64,000 nucleotides of DNA from Chlamydoabsidia padenii (Eukaryota; Mucoromycota; Mucoromycetes; Mucorales; Cunninghamellaceae), in contig JAIWND010000019.1 of the NCBI GenBank assembly GCA_025330725.1, positions 186,001 through 250,000 on the forward strand, in the 5' to 3' direction. This document shows, piece after piece, positions 36,026 to 45,171 of the stretch. Each line of letters starts with the position of its first letter. The stretch's first letter is position 1. Made by a program: the position numbers and the translations under genes. The notes beneath the pieces are model-generated. The model was not told where the DNA came from. It did no database searches and was given only the letters and a program-made list of their open reading frames with translations.

Positions 36026-37360
36026 TCACCATTCGACCATTGGTTTGATTAAACAAGAGGAGGTATCGGTAAGGAGATCTGTTTGTACTTGAGCAGCCCA
36101 AGCAGCGGTCTTGATAAAATTATCACCTTGAGACCCCAACAAGTAATCCATCCTAGACAAGATCACCCAATCCATGATAGGTCGAGCATAAGCAGTTTTC
36201 AAATATTGTTCGTCCGATTCAAACAAGTTTTTCTTGATAGTATCGGAGGGTTGTTGTTGTTGTCCGATTGTTGTTAATGGGAAAGAAGTGTCGACGGCAT
36301 GTACGGTGAGTGAGGACCATTGCTTGACTTGATGCAGTAGAGACGATGAGGTCGCAGAAGAAACAAAGAGGTGACATTGTTCCTTTTTCGATGCTGCACA
36401 TAATCCTTCCACATAACCACGCCAACAATCCACCGTACCATTATCATCGTCGTCGTCGTTATCCAGTCTGAGCCCGATCCGAAACCATGGCGAGTCCAAT
36501 TGATGACGAGGATCTTGCCATGAGAGAGAGTCACCTAATTGTATAGATCCACCCATTAATAATCGATGAGGTGCCAGTTGTGAGGCCAACCAATCGGTAG
36601 GATTCAGTAACAAACGGTTAAACACCCAAAACCATTGAGAAGAGTCAACTAATTCACCTAGACGATATTGGTCCCGTAACTGTTTCATCGTGGACGAGAC
36701 CTGGAATGTACTTGAGATGCTATCCACGGGCCAGTGTGTGGTTTGAAGAATACGTGTTGTCGGTTTAAAGTGGTCAATATAGTTGGTGTCAGGATCCAGG
36801 CTCATGGTTTGCATGGTGAGGTTGCGTACTTTGTCGTCCTTTTCGTTCGCCTTGTCTAGTTGATCCAGGTAATAGTAAGCTTGACTGGGCTGAAGTGCCA
36901 TATAACCAGGTGTCGCTTCAAAGTAGATTTGGAAGCTGACAGGATCGGACATGTCCACCGTAAACGCTGTGCCATCCACCAACATGCTAAAAAAATAACC
37001 ATGCGCCATATCAACTAGTCGTTTGCCCAATCCACCACATTGCATCTCTGATGACTTGCAGCTGTACATGACAAGAAGAGGAGGTGTATCTACATCAGGT
37101 GTTCTATTCGCTACGTAGCCAATACGTATATGCCCAAGTGCTGAGTAGAGTAGTCGTCGTTTGCTGTCATCCTTTATCCGGCTGTATTCATTTCGTGTGA
37201 TTAGTGCTTGTTTGGTGGAGGTGGTGTCATTTTTAGAAGAGGAGGAAGAAGAAGACGGTAATAGTGCAGAAAGAAAGAATATTGCTGAGAATATAAATAC
37301 TACAACAAATAAACTTCCCTTGTTCTTCAATATCCGTAGTAATGTCATGATGGGTGTCAA
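36026..37360 (-). CDS. Type II membrane protein, fucosyltransferase-like
   Basis: Single-exon, 444 residues. A short cytoplasmic tail is followed by one membrane anchor (about 16-36, SLFVVVFIFSAIFFLSALL) and a Ser-rich stem: the layout of a Golgi glycosyltransferase. The luminal part has CGGLGKRL at 108-115, resembling the GGLGDR nucleotide-sugar motif of fucosyltransferase-like enzymes, where Lys replaces the usual Asp. Near the C-terminus, DWVILSRMDYLLGSQGDNF followed by TAAWAAQV resembles the SRSGFGETAAW region of the same enzymes. No proven substrate. Could be a fungal-specific branch; the K-for-D change may affect activity. It sits between two CYSTM genes on the same strand. Confidence 0.6.
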   Translation of the reverse strand: MTPIMTLLRILKNKGSLFVVVFIFSAIFFLSALLPSSSSSSSKNDTTSTKQALITRNEYSRIKDDSKRRLLYSALGHIRIGYVANRTPDVDTPPLLVMYSCKSSEMQCGGLGKRLVDMAHGYFFSMLVDGTAFTVDMSDPVSFQIYFEATPGYMALQPSQAYYYLDQLDKANEKDDKVRNLTMQTMSLDPDTNYIDHFKPTTRILQTTHWPVDSISSTFQVSSTMKQLRDQYRLGELVDSSQWFWVFNRLLLNPTDWLASQLAPHRLLMGGSIQLGDSLSWQDPRHQLDSPWFRIGLRLDNDDDDDNGTVDCWRGYVEGLCAASKKEQCHLFVSSATSSSLLHQVKQWSSLTVHAVDTSFPLTTIGQQQQPSDTIKKNLFESDEQYLKTAYARPIMDWVILSRMDYLLGSQGDNFIKTAAWAAQVQTDLLTDTSSCLIKPMVEW

Positions 37361-37417
37361 AAGAAGAGGAAGAAGAGAAGTTGTAAATTAAGGAAAGCCT
37401 TTTTTTTTTTTTTGGAG

Positions 37418-37434
37418 ATTTTCAAATACCGACC
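37418..37434 (-). promoter_or_regulatory. Recurrent element upstream of the fucosyltransferase-like gene
   Basis: ATTTTCAAATACCGACC on the plus strand, about 58 bp upstream of the start codon. Confidence 0.4.
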
Positions 37435-37559
37435 CAAAAGTCAAATGGCGGTTTTTTATTGGCAGAAGGTAAAATACACAGGGTAATATAAGTATAGGTG
37501 ATAATAAAGGTAATGATTAAGGGGAAGGGGGATTTGATAAGACGATGTTTTAACAATGG

Positions 37560-37959
37560 TTATAGACAGCATTCTTCTATACAACAGCAACAAGCCAATC
37601 CAAGACAACTAGATAAAAAAAAAGCAAAAGCCAGGTGAGTTTTCTTTTCTTTTCTTTTTCTTTTCTTTTTGGGAGGAAGGGGAAAGTGGTTACTTACAAG
37701 GAACCACAACATCCATCGTCTTGATGTTGTTGAGGTTGTTGTTGTATAATATATGTTTGAGGAGGAGGACTATTATCAAACAAACAAAATGAGATTAGAT
37801 AAAAGATGTTTGTCATTAAATGTCAGTTATTTACGAAGGTTGATAGTATGAAGGTTGTTGGTAATAGCCAGGTTGAGGTTGTTGTTGCTGTTGGGGGTAT
37901 CCGGACATAGGAGGCTGAGAGTAATATCCTCCATTGTTGGGTGGTTGTTGATACGACAT
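37560..37959 (-). CDS. CYSTM-type Cys-rich small protein (copy 2)
   Basis: Minus-strand exons 37835-37959, 37698-37769, 37560-37608; 81 residues. A Gln/Pro/Tyr-rich N-terminus (YYSQPPMSGYPQQQQQ) leads to the Cys-rich tail GCCGSFCLGLACCCCIEECCL, of which the 19 residues from CCGSF are quoted by family as a CYSTM module. The three-exon structure differs from the intron-less copy 1. I chose the ATG before SYQQPP by analogy with copy 1. The frame is open further upstream to an ATG at 38043 through a Leu/Phe-rich stretch that would resemble a signal peptide but is probably CT-rich leader. Confidence 0.78.
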
Positions 37960-38779
37960 GGCTTGAGATAAGAAGGTAAAGTGGAAGAAGAGGGAAAGAA
38001 GAAGAGAGAGAAAGAGAGGGAGTATCCTCATTTTATTATCCAAATCTGGGCAAATTTAATCAGTTTGAAACGCCGGCCGAAAAATCATTTACCCCCCTCT
38101 GTCTTGGCAATCAACAAGTTTCACAATTATTACTTGATTAACAATGTGGCCTTTATCCAATTAGGAATTACACTTTGATTACATTGTTATGTATTTACTA
38201 TAGTAAACAAAAAGTTGTCAGTAGAAGAAGACCTTATTTTTTTAAAAAGTTCGGGCCTATCACACTTCATGGGTAACTTAAATTTTTCGTCGAATAAGCG
38301 GAGGATGAAATATCAGTTAATATTATGTGGGAAGTATGTGGTTTCTTTTTATTTTTCACTTACCGTTGGCCGAAGCCCCGTACCCTTCACTCTCAAAGGA
38401 GGGGTGCCAGCCATATTCTCATCCAAGAATTGACTGACAAGTTGTTAAAGGGGTGGGCATCCCCAAGGAAAGCTGAAAAGAATTTAAAAAGCTCTTTCAT
38501 ATGATAAGAAAAAGATAAAATCAGATAATCAAAACCCAATGCATTGTCAAATTATGACAATCTTATACAGGACATTGACCATCATAGTTTGCATTAATGA
38601 GATGAAGCCTATAGGAAGCCACTTGGGCTAAAGTTTACCCTAATCGACGAAAAATTAAATTTACTCACACTTCATAAGATCGCTGTTTGAAAAGTGTGAA
38701 GATTGTTGCCAGAGCATCCATCATCATATTTTTATTAAAATAGGAATAATAAGCTATTTAAAAACCTAATTTCTACAAA
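37960..38779. other. Intergenic region between CYSTM copy 2 and SKT5
   Basis: Contains the CYSTM copy 2 promoter element near 38070. No supported gene. Confidence 0.45.
38063..38077 (-). promoter_or_regulatory. Recurrent element upstream of CYSTM copy 2
   Basis: GTTTGAAACGCCGGC on the plus strand, about 104 bp upstream of the chosen start and only 20 bp upstream of the alternative start at 38043. Confidence 0.4.
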
Positions 38780-40445
38780 CTACATAACCAAGCAACCATC
38801 CCGAGCCTTGACCGACTTTAGTGATGGCAAGGATAAACCAATAGGAGCGCGTTGTAAACGATGAATAGCACAAGGATCACCATGCTGAGCCGCCTTGTTA
38901 TACCACACCTTTGCTGCATCCCGATCAATCGAGCATCCCACACCTACCTGATTAAAATAACCCATGGCAAATTCCGCCTTGACACACCCACGTAGGGCAG
39001 CCTGTTTTGCCCACACATAAGCATCATATTCCGATACCGGGAGAACGGAGGGCACACCGACGAGATACCAAGCCGCCAGAGCAAAAGACGCTTCCGCATG
39101 ACCGGTGTGGGCTGCCATTGTATAATAATGAATCGCCAATGAGTAATCCACATCGCACCCGAGTTGACCGTGTTCGTAGCATTCACCGAGTCGATAAGCA
39201 GAAGGGGAATAGCCGAGTTGATCAGCTGCTTGCGCGTAAAGATGTAATGCATACCCGAGATCCATCAACACCACTCGACCATGTTCGTGTAAGAGACCTA
39301 ATTCGTGTAGGGCATGAGGGTAATCCGTCGTCGCCACTTCCATGCTACGCTGAAGCCACTGAATGCCTTCTTGTTGATCGATACCGAGTCCTAGATCCCC
39401 ATGGAGTTTGGCTACTCCGAGTCGAAACATACCCCCTGGGTGATAAAGCATGGCTGATGTCGCATAGTATTGTCCTGCCTTTTTGAGGTCTTTGCTGCAC
39501 CCTAATCCATCTTCATAGCATTTGGCCACTCTATAATGATATCATAAAAAGAAAAGAAGGTTAGTTCTGGACTGGTCATTATGAGGGATGAGTAGGTGTA
39601 AAAAAAGAAGGAGAGATGAAAACAAATAAAAGTTTGTCAATTAAGAAGTGGAATGGATTTAAGAAGATCAAGAATTAAAACAAGTGGGAAAGAACAAAAA
39701 GAAAAAAGAACAAAAAATAAAGACTTCATCCCTTTTTAAAAATACCCCATCATTCGGGATTTAAAAATACCGCCCCCTCTACTCACCTAAAACAGGCATC
39801 TTTATGATAAAGTTTGGCAGATTGAAGGAAATAAGGGAAAGCTTTTGCAAACTGTTGTTTCCCCTTTTTTCGATTCAGTAAACCCAAAGTGTATAAAGTA
39901 CCAAGATGATATTGAGGTGCAGGATGACCTCGCGCAGCCAATTGTTTGAGTAGTTTTTCTGCACGACGAAGGTACTGATGCCTATTGGGGTCATTTTCAG
40001 ACAGCGCCGAAGCCGCTTCGATGAGGAAAAGGGCGAAATCACAAATCATATCGGGATGGTGGGTCTTTTTACAGTTTTGCTGATACATATGTATGGTATC
40101 GGCCTGAGACAACAAGGAAGTATGTCTACCCGGCTGCAAATGGGATTGATCAAACATTACAGTGGATGATGATATGGTGGTGGAGGAAGATAATGTCGAG
40201 CGGGGTCGATAGGTAGGTTCCTCCATCATGCTAAAGGAAGGTTGTTTGAAAAAGGTCGATGATTTAGCGGGTAATGATGCCGTTGTCATCATGCCATCAG
40301 AAGTACATGGGTTCATAGAAGTAGAACCTCGAGAGTAAATCAAAGGTAGTATGTTTGTAAACGCCATAGATCTTCTTCGACGATCGCCACTCTCTACTTT
40401 GTCCATCGAGGATTTCGCCCGGCTAAAAGACAGTAATCCATTCAT
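38780..40445 (-). CDS. SKT5: SKT5/Chs4-like chitin synthase activator with Sel1 repeats
   Basis: Two exons, 39787-40445 and 38780-39530; 469 residues. A disordered Ser-rich N-terminus is followed by tandem Sel1-like repeats from about residue 120 to 450, e.g. YHLGTLYTLGL, VAKCYEDGLGC, YRLGECYEHGQLGC, FAMGYFNQVGVGC, AKVWYNKAAQHGD. The protein ends CLVM, a CaaX box: farnesylation of the C-terminus is known for yeast Skt5/Chs4, which recruits and activates chitin synthase III at bud necks and septa. The 256-nt intron is the longest in this neighbourhood and itself contains a copy of the recurrent promoter element. Strong call from the repeats, the SEYDAYVWAKQAA segment and the CaaX box. Confidence 0.87.
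39755..39774. promoter_or_regulatory. Recurrent element inside the SKT5 intron
   Basis: CGGGATTTAAAAATACCGCC lies in the SKT5 intron, 12 bp from the exon 1 splice donor. It could mark an internal promoter for exon 2 or be a chance copy. Confidence 0.35.
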
Positions 40446-41159
40446 AGTAGGAAAATGGTTATTTTGGGGTATAAAATTCAAAAAAAAACAATAGATCAAA
40501 CAAAGAAATTTTACCCCAAAACAGTAAAATATAAACCTACATGAACTGTCGGAGTTTACTTCCCTTCCGGGTGTGCTGTCCTTCTTTCTCCTTTTGTTTC
40601 TTCCAGCTTTTTTCTTCTTCTTTTTTTTTTTTACTGTAGGAGTCAAGTTCTTTTTGTTGAATACGCATAATGTTATTTCACTCCTTATTATGTATACATA
40701 CATGTACATCTTCTCCTTGATCAATCATGCGATAACTGGTCCTTTTCAATCGAGTTGGAATTCGCCGATCTTGTCATTAGCATCGACAGACTCTTCTCTA
40801 GAAAAGGATGAATGATCTACATCGGATCAAGTCTATCCTGCAGGTTGCTCACTGACACTTTATTTCTTCTTACTGTATCTTGATCTAGAGCTCATAAATA
40901 GATCAAGAAGCTTTTTTTTTTTCTTGATACTTGCTCACTGGACCCTGTTTTTGAGTTACAACAGATAAAAAATTTAAAAAACATTACAACTTGAGATTTT
41001 GACGACAACTTCATCCCTTACTTTTCGAAAATTTCAAATCCCGACATTCATGCAAATTTAAATTCCGCTTATCCTCATCTTCTCCTTACACATTCCTTCC
41101 TTCCTTTGCCATTGGGTTCCCATTCTTTGATACAGAATATACATTACACTTGACGCTTC
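40446..41159. other. Intergenic region upstream of SKT5
   Basis: Contains two tandem copies of the recurrent element at 41026-41045 and 41054-41068 with CATTCATGCAAAT between them. No supported gene. Confidence 0.45.
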
Positions 41160-41459
41160 TTATTTTAGTAAACATATTAACTGGAGCAACAACAGTAGTG
41201 TGTTTATGATTGTCTTAGGGCGGATCATGTCAACCATCGCTTGTTTTAGAATATACTTGAGCCAACCATTCCATATATACAGTATATGATCCAAGTAAAA
41301 AGAGAACCACATCTTTAGCATATCCACATAATAACCCCAGTTGAATACCGTTGTCACTTGATCTATTTGTTCCCAACCCAAACCCCAAGGGATCAACAAC
41401 GACCCGACCTAGCCTGGTATACCATCAACCAACACTTTATAAAAGGCAATAATAAACAT
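41160..41459 (-). pseudogene. Small Trp-rich membrane ORF broken by one in-frame TAG
   Basis: On the minus strand, ATG at 41459 opens 16 codons (MFIIAFYKVLVDGIPG), then a TAG at 41409-41411, then 82 more codons in the same frame to a stop at 41160. The downstream part is protein-like: IPWGLGWEQIDQVTTVFNWG, several Trp, and a hydrophobic end (TLLLLLQLICLL). It lies just 3' of the velvet gene. I recognise no family. It could be a disrupted small gene, a 3' exon using the AG of the TAG as an acceptor with an unseen upstream exon, a readthrough ORF, or chance. Confidence 0.3.
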
Positions 41460-41530
41460 CATTTATTTCATATAAGATTAAACCAATAATACTATACTAT
41501 CAACTATTATCCATCCAGTTTGGCCCATTA

Positions 41531-42866
41531 TCATGATTCGGATTTTCTTGATCGTACTACAAAGTAAAAAAAAAAAAAAAAAAAAAAGAGTTGAGCACTA
41601 GGGTATATTGCAAGAGAGAGAGGAGAGAGTCATACCATCGTTTCGAATAGGTATTTTGAGACCTTGCTTGGCAAATGCTTTTGATAAGTCGGTTGATTCT
41701 GATTTATAAAAAAGATTGGTTAATATAAGAGCATGATATAATCAGCGTTATTTTGGTATTACCTGTCATGCCCGGAAACTAGAATAAAAGGAAGAAGAAA
41801 GAATTAGTATTCGATCAAGCATGAGTTCAAACGAATTACCTTTTTAGCAGAGTATACAGTGAATGCATCGGAGAAGACTTGAGCGATAATTCTTGATTTA
41901 GCATCCGTTTGAAAGTCAGCGCTATAAATAAATAAAAGGACCCTGTTAAATATATACCATTGGCACCAGACCATTTGTAGCCACGCCCCTTGTACACCCA
42001 TCCTTACCTAACCAGTTTCATGAGACTGAATCGTAAAGTATAACGACCTTCGGTACGAATACTTAAATCGGGAAAAGCAAAGTATAAACCTTGTTCACCG
42101 TCGGGATTCTTCAGCAAACTGGGTGAGCTGACCAAGGAGCCCATCAAGACACGAGTACATTTAGGTGGATTTGAAATGATGTTTCGTTCTTCGGTACGAT
42201 CCCCAGACCATAAGGTGACATGAAGGACAAAGAAGGGTATTTGTAGTGTTCTATGTTTTCAGTAAAATAGTAGTAGTGAGTAGAATCCCCATTCAGTATG
42301 ACTCATCCTTTTATTATTGCTACGTACTGCACATCCACTGGTTCACCGTTTTGTTGCCTAACAATGAGTTGTACAATAGGAGGTGGGTCGATAGGCCTTC
42401 GATCCTTTTCACCAAATCCACACATTCTTGCATGCAAAGGCTGTTGACACACCACTAGTTCATAGGTCCTATCAATCAAAAAAGAAAACATGTTAGGTTA
42501 GTAAACATAATAATAATATGAGTATCACTTTTAGGTAAGTTACCTCATTTCACGTTCATCATAGCCAATACGATCAATGGTGGAAGGCATATTGTTCATC
42601 AGTTTCACTTGGTCGTCTTTAGTAGATAATGGCTGTTGTAAGTTGTGTGGCATGGTGGTATTGTTCATCGATACTCGTTGATCTGGAGTGGCAAGGTTGG
42701 TGATAGGTATATAATGAGTTGAAGTAGTAGGTACAGAAGCATCATTACTGGAGTGAGACCGTAGAGTTGAAGTATTATTGTGTTGTTGCAATTGTGGTGA
42801 TGTTACTGTCGTTGTATGGTGGCCATAGTCATATCGCGGTATTGAGTGTGATCCGCTGTTATCCAT
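41531..42866 (-). CDS. Velvet-domain transcription regulator
   Basis: Seven minus-strand exons: 42544-42866, 42328-42468, 42008-42250, 41840-41921, 41763-41778 (16 nt), 41636-41698, 41531-41556; 297 residues. A disordered Thr/His/Asn-rich N-terminus (1-107) precedes a complete velvet domain: [91 protein letters not shown], and the terminal [18 protein letters not shown] then IPIRND. Velvet proteins are NF-kB-like DNA-binding regulators of sporulation and secondary metabolism that act as homo- or heterodimers. The VosA/VelB/VelC-type identity is unresolved. The short basic C-terminus (VRSRKSES) depends on the last intron. Confidence 0.93.
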
Positions 42867-42930
42867 TGTTGTTTAATAAAGAAAGGGTGAAGAGAAGGAA
42901 AAAAAAAAAAAAATTCATTTCCCTTGAAGT

Positions 42931-42947
42931 GGCGGGATTTGAAAAAA
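42931..42947 (-). promoter_or_regulatory. Recurrent element upstream of the velvet gene
   Basis: GGCGGGATTTGAAAAAA on the plus strand, 65 bp upstream of the velvet start. Confidence 0.5.
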
Positions 42948-43492
42948 GTACATTGTCAGACGAATTATCCCTCATTCTTTATTACTTGTTCTCGGCATGA
43001 TCCTTTTATCCTAACGCACGTTTCAACCCTAATCAACCAATTTTTTTCTTTATTGAGGGCTCAAGCGTGGTTTCATTTTATTGGGAGTTTCAATTAGAAC
43101 AAGTTTACGTTGACCATTGCCCAAAAAAATAAAAGCAATCAAGATAACCCCGAAATAATTTTAGCCTTTTATTGATAAGTTTCAACCTTAATGGTAATCG
43201 ATTCTGTGCAAGACCCCCATCTGGAATCAAGAGGGACACAGGCAATTTTTCACTTTGGCGGAATTTAAAAATAAATAGATGTCCCCATGATATATACATC
43301 CTGTTTTCTTGCTACAAAAGTCAGGGTAAAACGATCTTGCGGCTATACTGCTCCATACAAGATACTTGGTACAATGGCCATTATGTAAACGTTGTTGGAA
43401 ATAGGCTAAGAAATGCTCCTGGTCACTTTTGTCATGAGCATCATTTGTCTGCTAAGACAATAGAGCTCTCTTAAGATTTAAGGTGAGGGTAA

Positions 43493-43506
43493 GCGGGTTT
43501 TCAAAT
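43493..43506 (+). promoter_or_regulatory. Recurrent element upstream of EAF3
   Basis: GCGGGTTTTCAAAT, about 118 bp upstream of the EAF3 start; a weaker GGCGGAATTTAAAAAT copy lies at 43257. Confidence 0.4.
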
Positions 43507-43623
43507 AAGTTTGGTCTCGTCTGTCCATTTTCAAGTCGAGGATGGCGGGGTGTCTGATGGTCCTGGAAAAATAAAATTCAGAGGGACGCGCTCTTACTTT
43601 TTTCTCTCTCTTTCATACCCACC

Positions 43624-44949
43624 ATGAATTCAACTGATTCATATACATTTGATAAAGATCAAAAGGTCTTATGCTTTCATGGACCTCTTATCTATGAAGC
43701 AAGGGTAAGTAACCCAATTATAAAGCTGAAAACAAAAAAATGTATAGTAACTTTGTATTGTGTTTGTGTCAAGATTTTGGACCGAAAACTAGAAACTGAC
43801 GACGAAAAGAAGACAAACTATCCTATTTACTATGTACACTATCAAGGTTGGAATAAAAAGTAAATGAAATTATGAATACTCGATCTGGACAAACAAGAAC
43901 TAACATTTTTTTGACTGGTGATTAGATGGGACGAGTGGCTCGACAATACACGTATACTCACTTGGAACGAGGAAAATCTTGCCTTACAAAAACGAAACGA
44001 ACAATTCTATGCCAACAAAAAAGGAACGTCAAAAAAGCATACTCTAGGCTCATCTTCCACTATGGGTCCACCAACAGAAACAGCAACTAATCGAAAACGA
44101 ACTCGTGAAGAACTTGAAAAGGTAAAACTCAAAATATCAACACTGATACATACTGACTCTTTCTTTTTTAGGAAAAAGAAGAATCCGAGTTTTTGAATAG
44201 ACCTGAAGTTAGGTTGGATATCCCGGAAGCCTTAAAATGTCAATTGGTGGACGATTGGGAAAACATCACAAAGAATCAACAGGTAAAACTTTACTATGAT
44301 CTTTTTTTTTTTTTTTAACTACTATCTTAACAATATAACTTTTATAGCTCGTACCACTACCAAGAGAGCCCACCATCACTCATATCCTGGCACAATACAA
44401 ACAATACAAACTCGATAAAAAGTCTGGAAAAGATGGGTAAGAAAGATCATTTAGATACATACTCTTATTCACGGACTTACTTCACAAACATCATTTTTTT
44501 TTTTGTTCACAATATAGGAATTCTGACTTGATCGATGAAGTGAATCAAGGACTCTGTATGTATTTCAATAAAGCACTAGGCACCATGCTACTATACCAAT
44601 TTGAACGACAACAGTATTCCGATCTGCGACGAAAACATCACAACAAAGACATGACTGATATCTATGGTGCTGAACATTTACTACGGCTTTATGGTAGGAT
44701 GAAACACACACACACACACACATTCGACAAAGTATTCATCTTTCCTCCCTTTTTATTTTAATATGATGCGATCTAGTCCAATTACCTACTCTGATCGCTC
44801 ACACGACTATGGATGAAAACACTGTGTCTGTATTGGCCGATCATCTTGGGGATATCTTGAAATATATACAGAAAATGCAAAAACAGCTGTTTGTCACTGA
44901 ATACCAGAATGCAAGTCCATCCTATGTGTCCCTTGTCAATGGTAACTGA
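43624..44949 (+). CDS. EAF3: Chromodomain MRG protein, EAF3/MRG15 type
   Basis: Seven exons: 43624-43704, 43774-43859, 43926-44121, 44172-44282, 44348-44436, 44518-44693, 44777-44949; 303 residues. The N-terminal chromo barrel reads KVLCFHGPLIYEARIL, YYVHYQGWNKKWDEWL, which binds H3K36-methylated nucleosomes. A basic linker leads to the MRG domain (about 130-300: LVDDWENITKNQQLVPLP, LLYQFERQQYSDL, IYGAEHLLRLYVQLPTLIA). The family is shared by the NuA4 acetyltransferase and Rpd3S deacetylase complexes, which suppress cryptic transcription within genes. The exon joins restore the aromatic cage segment NKKWDEW. Length is close to MRG15. Confidence 0.94.
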
Positions 44950-45171
44950 TTGATCTAGGTGTATTAGATTTAGTCATCTATATATAGCATGGAATAATAG
45001 TATAGTATACATATGCATATTTTGAATAAACTACTTTAATCCGTATCACCATGTATCGTAATTTAAAAAAAGTCCTTGAGGGCATCATTTATTGATTTAT
45101 TATGGTTTATCAAGATTAATATAAAACTGCTATTACTATAAACAAAAGGCGGCCAATGCTGTCAGGGGTCA

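Larger units (their letters stand above)
42867..43623. other. Divergent intergenic region between velvet and EAF3 genes
   Basis: Contains three copies of the recurrent element (42931, 43257, 43493). No gene seen. Confidence 0.5.

Noticed and set aside
41531..41556. Alternative velvet C-terminus ([14 protein letters not shown] in another frame of the last exon)
   Set aside because: Attractive acidic tail, but no donor/acceptor pair gives the needed phase; the phase-consistent join yields VRSRKSES.
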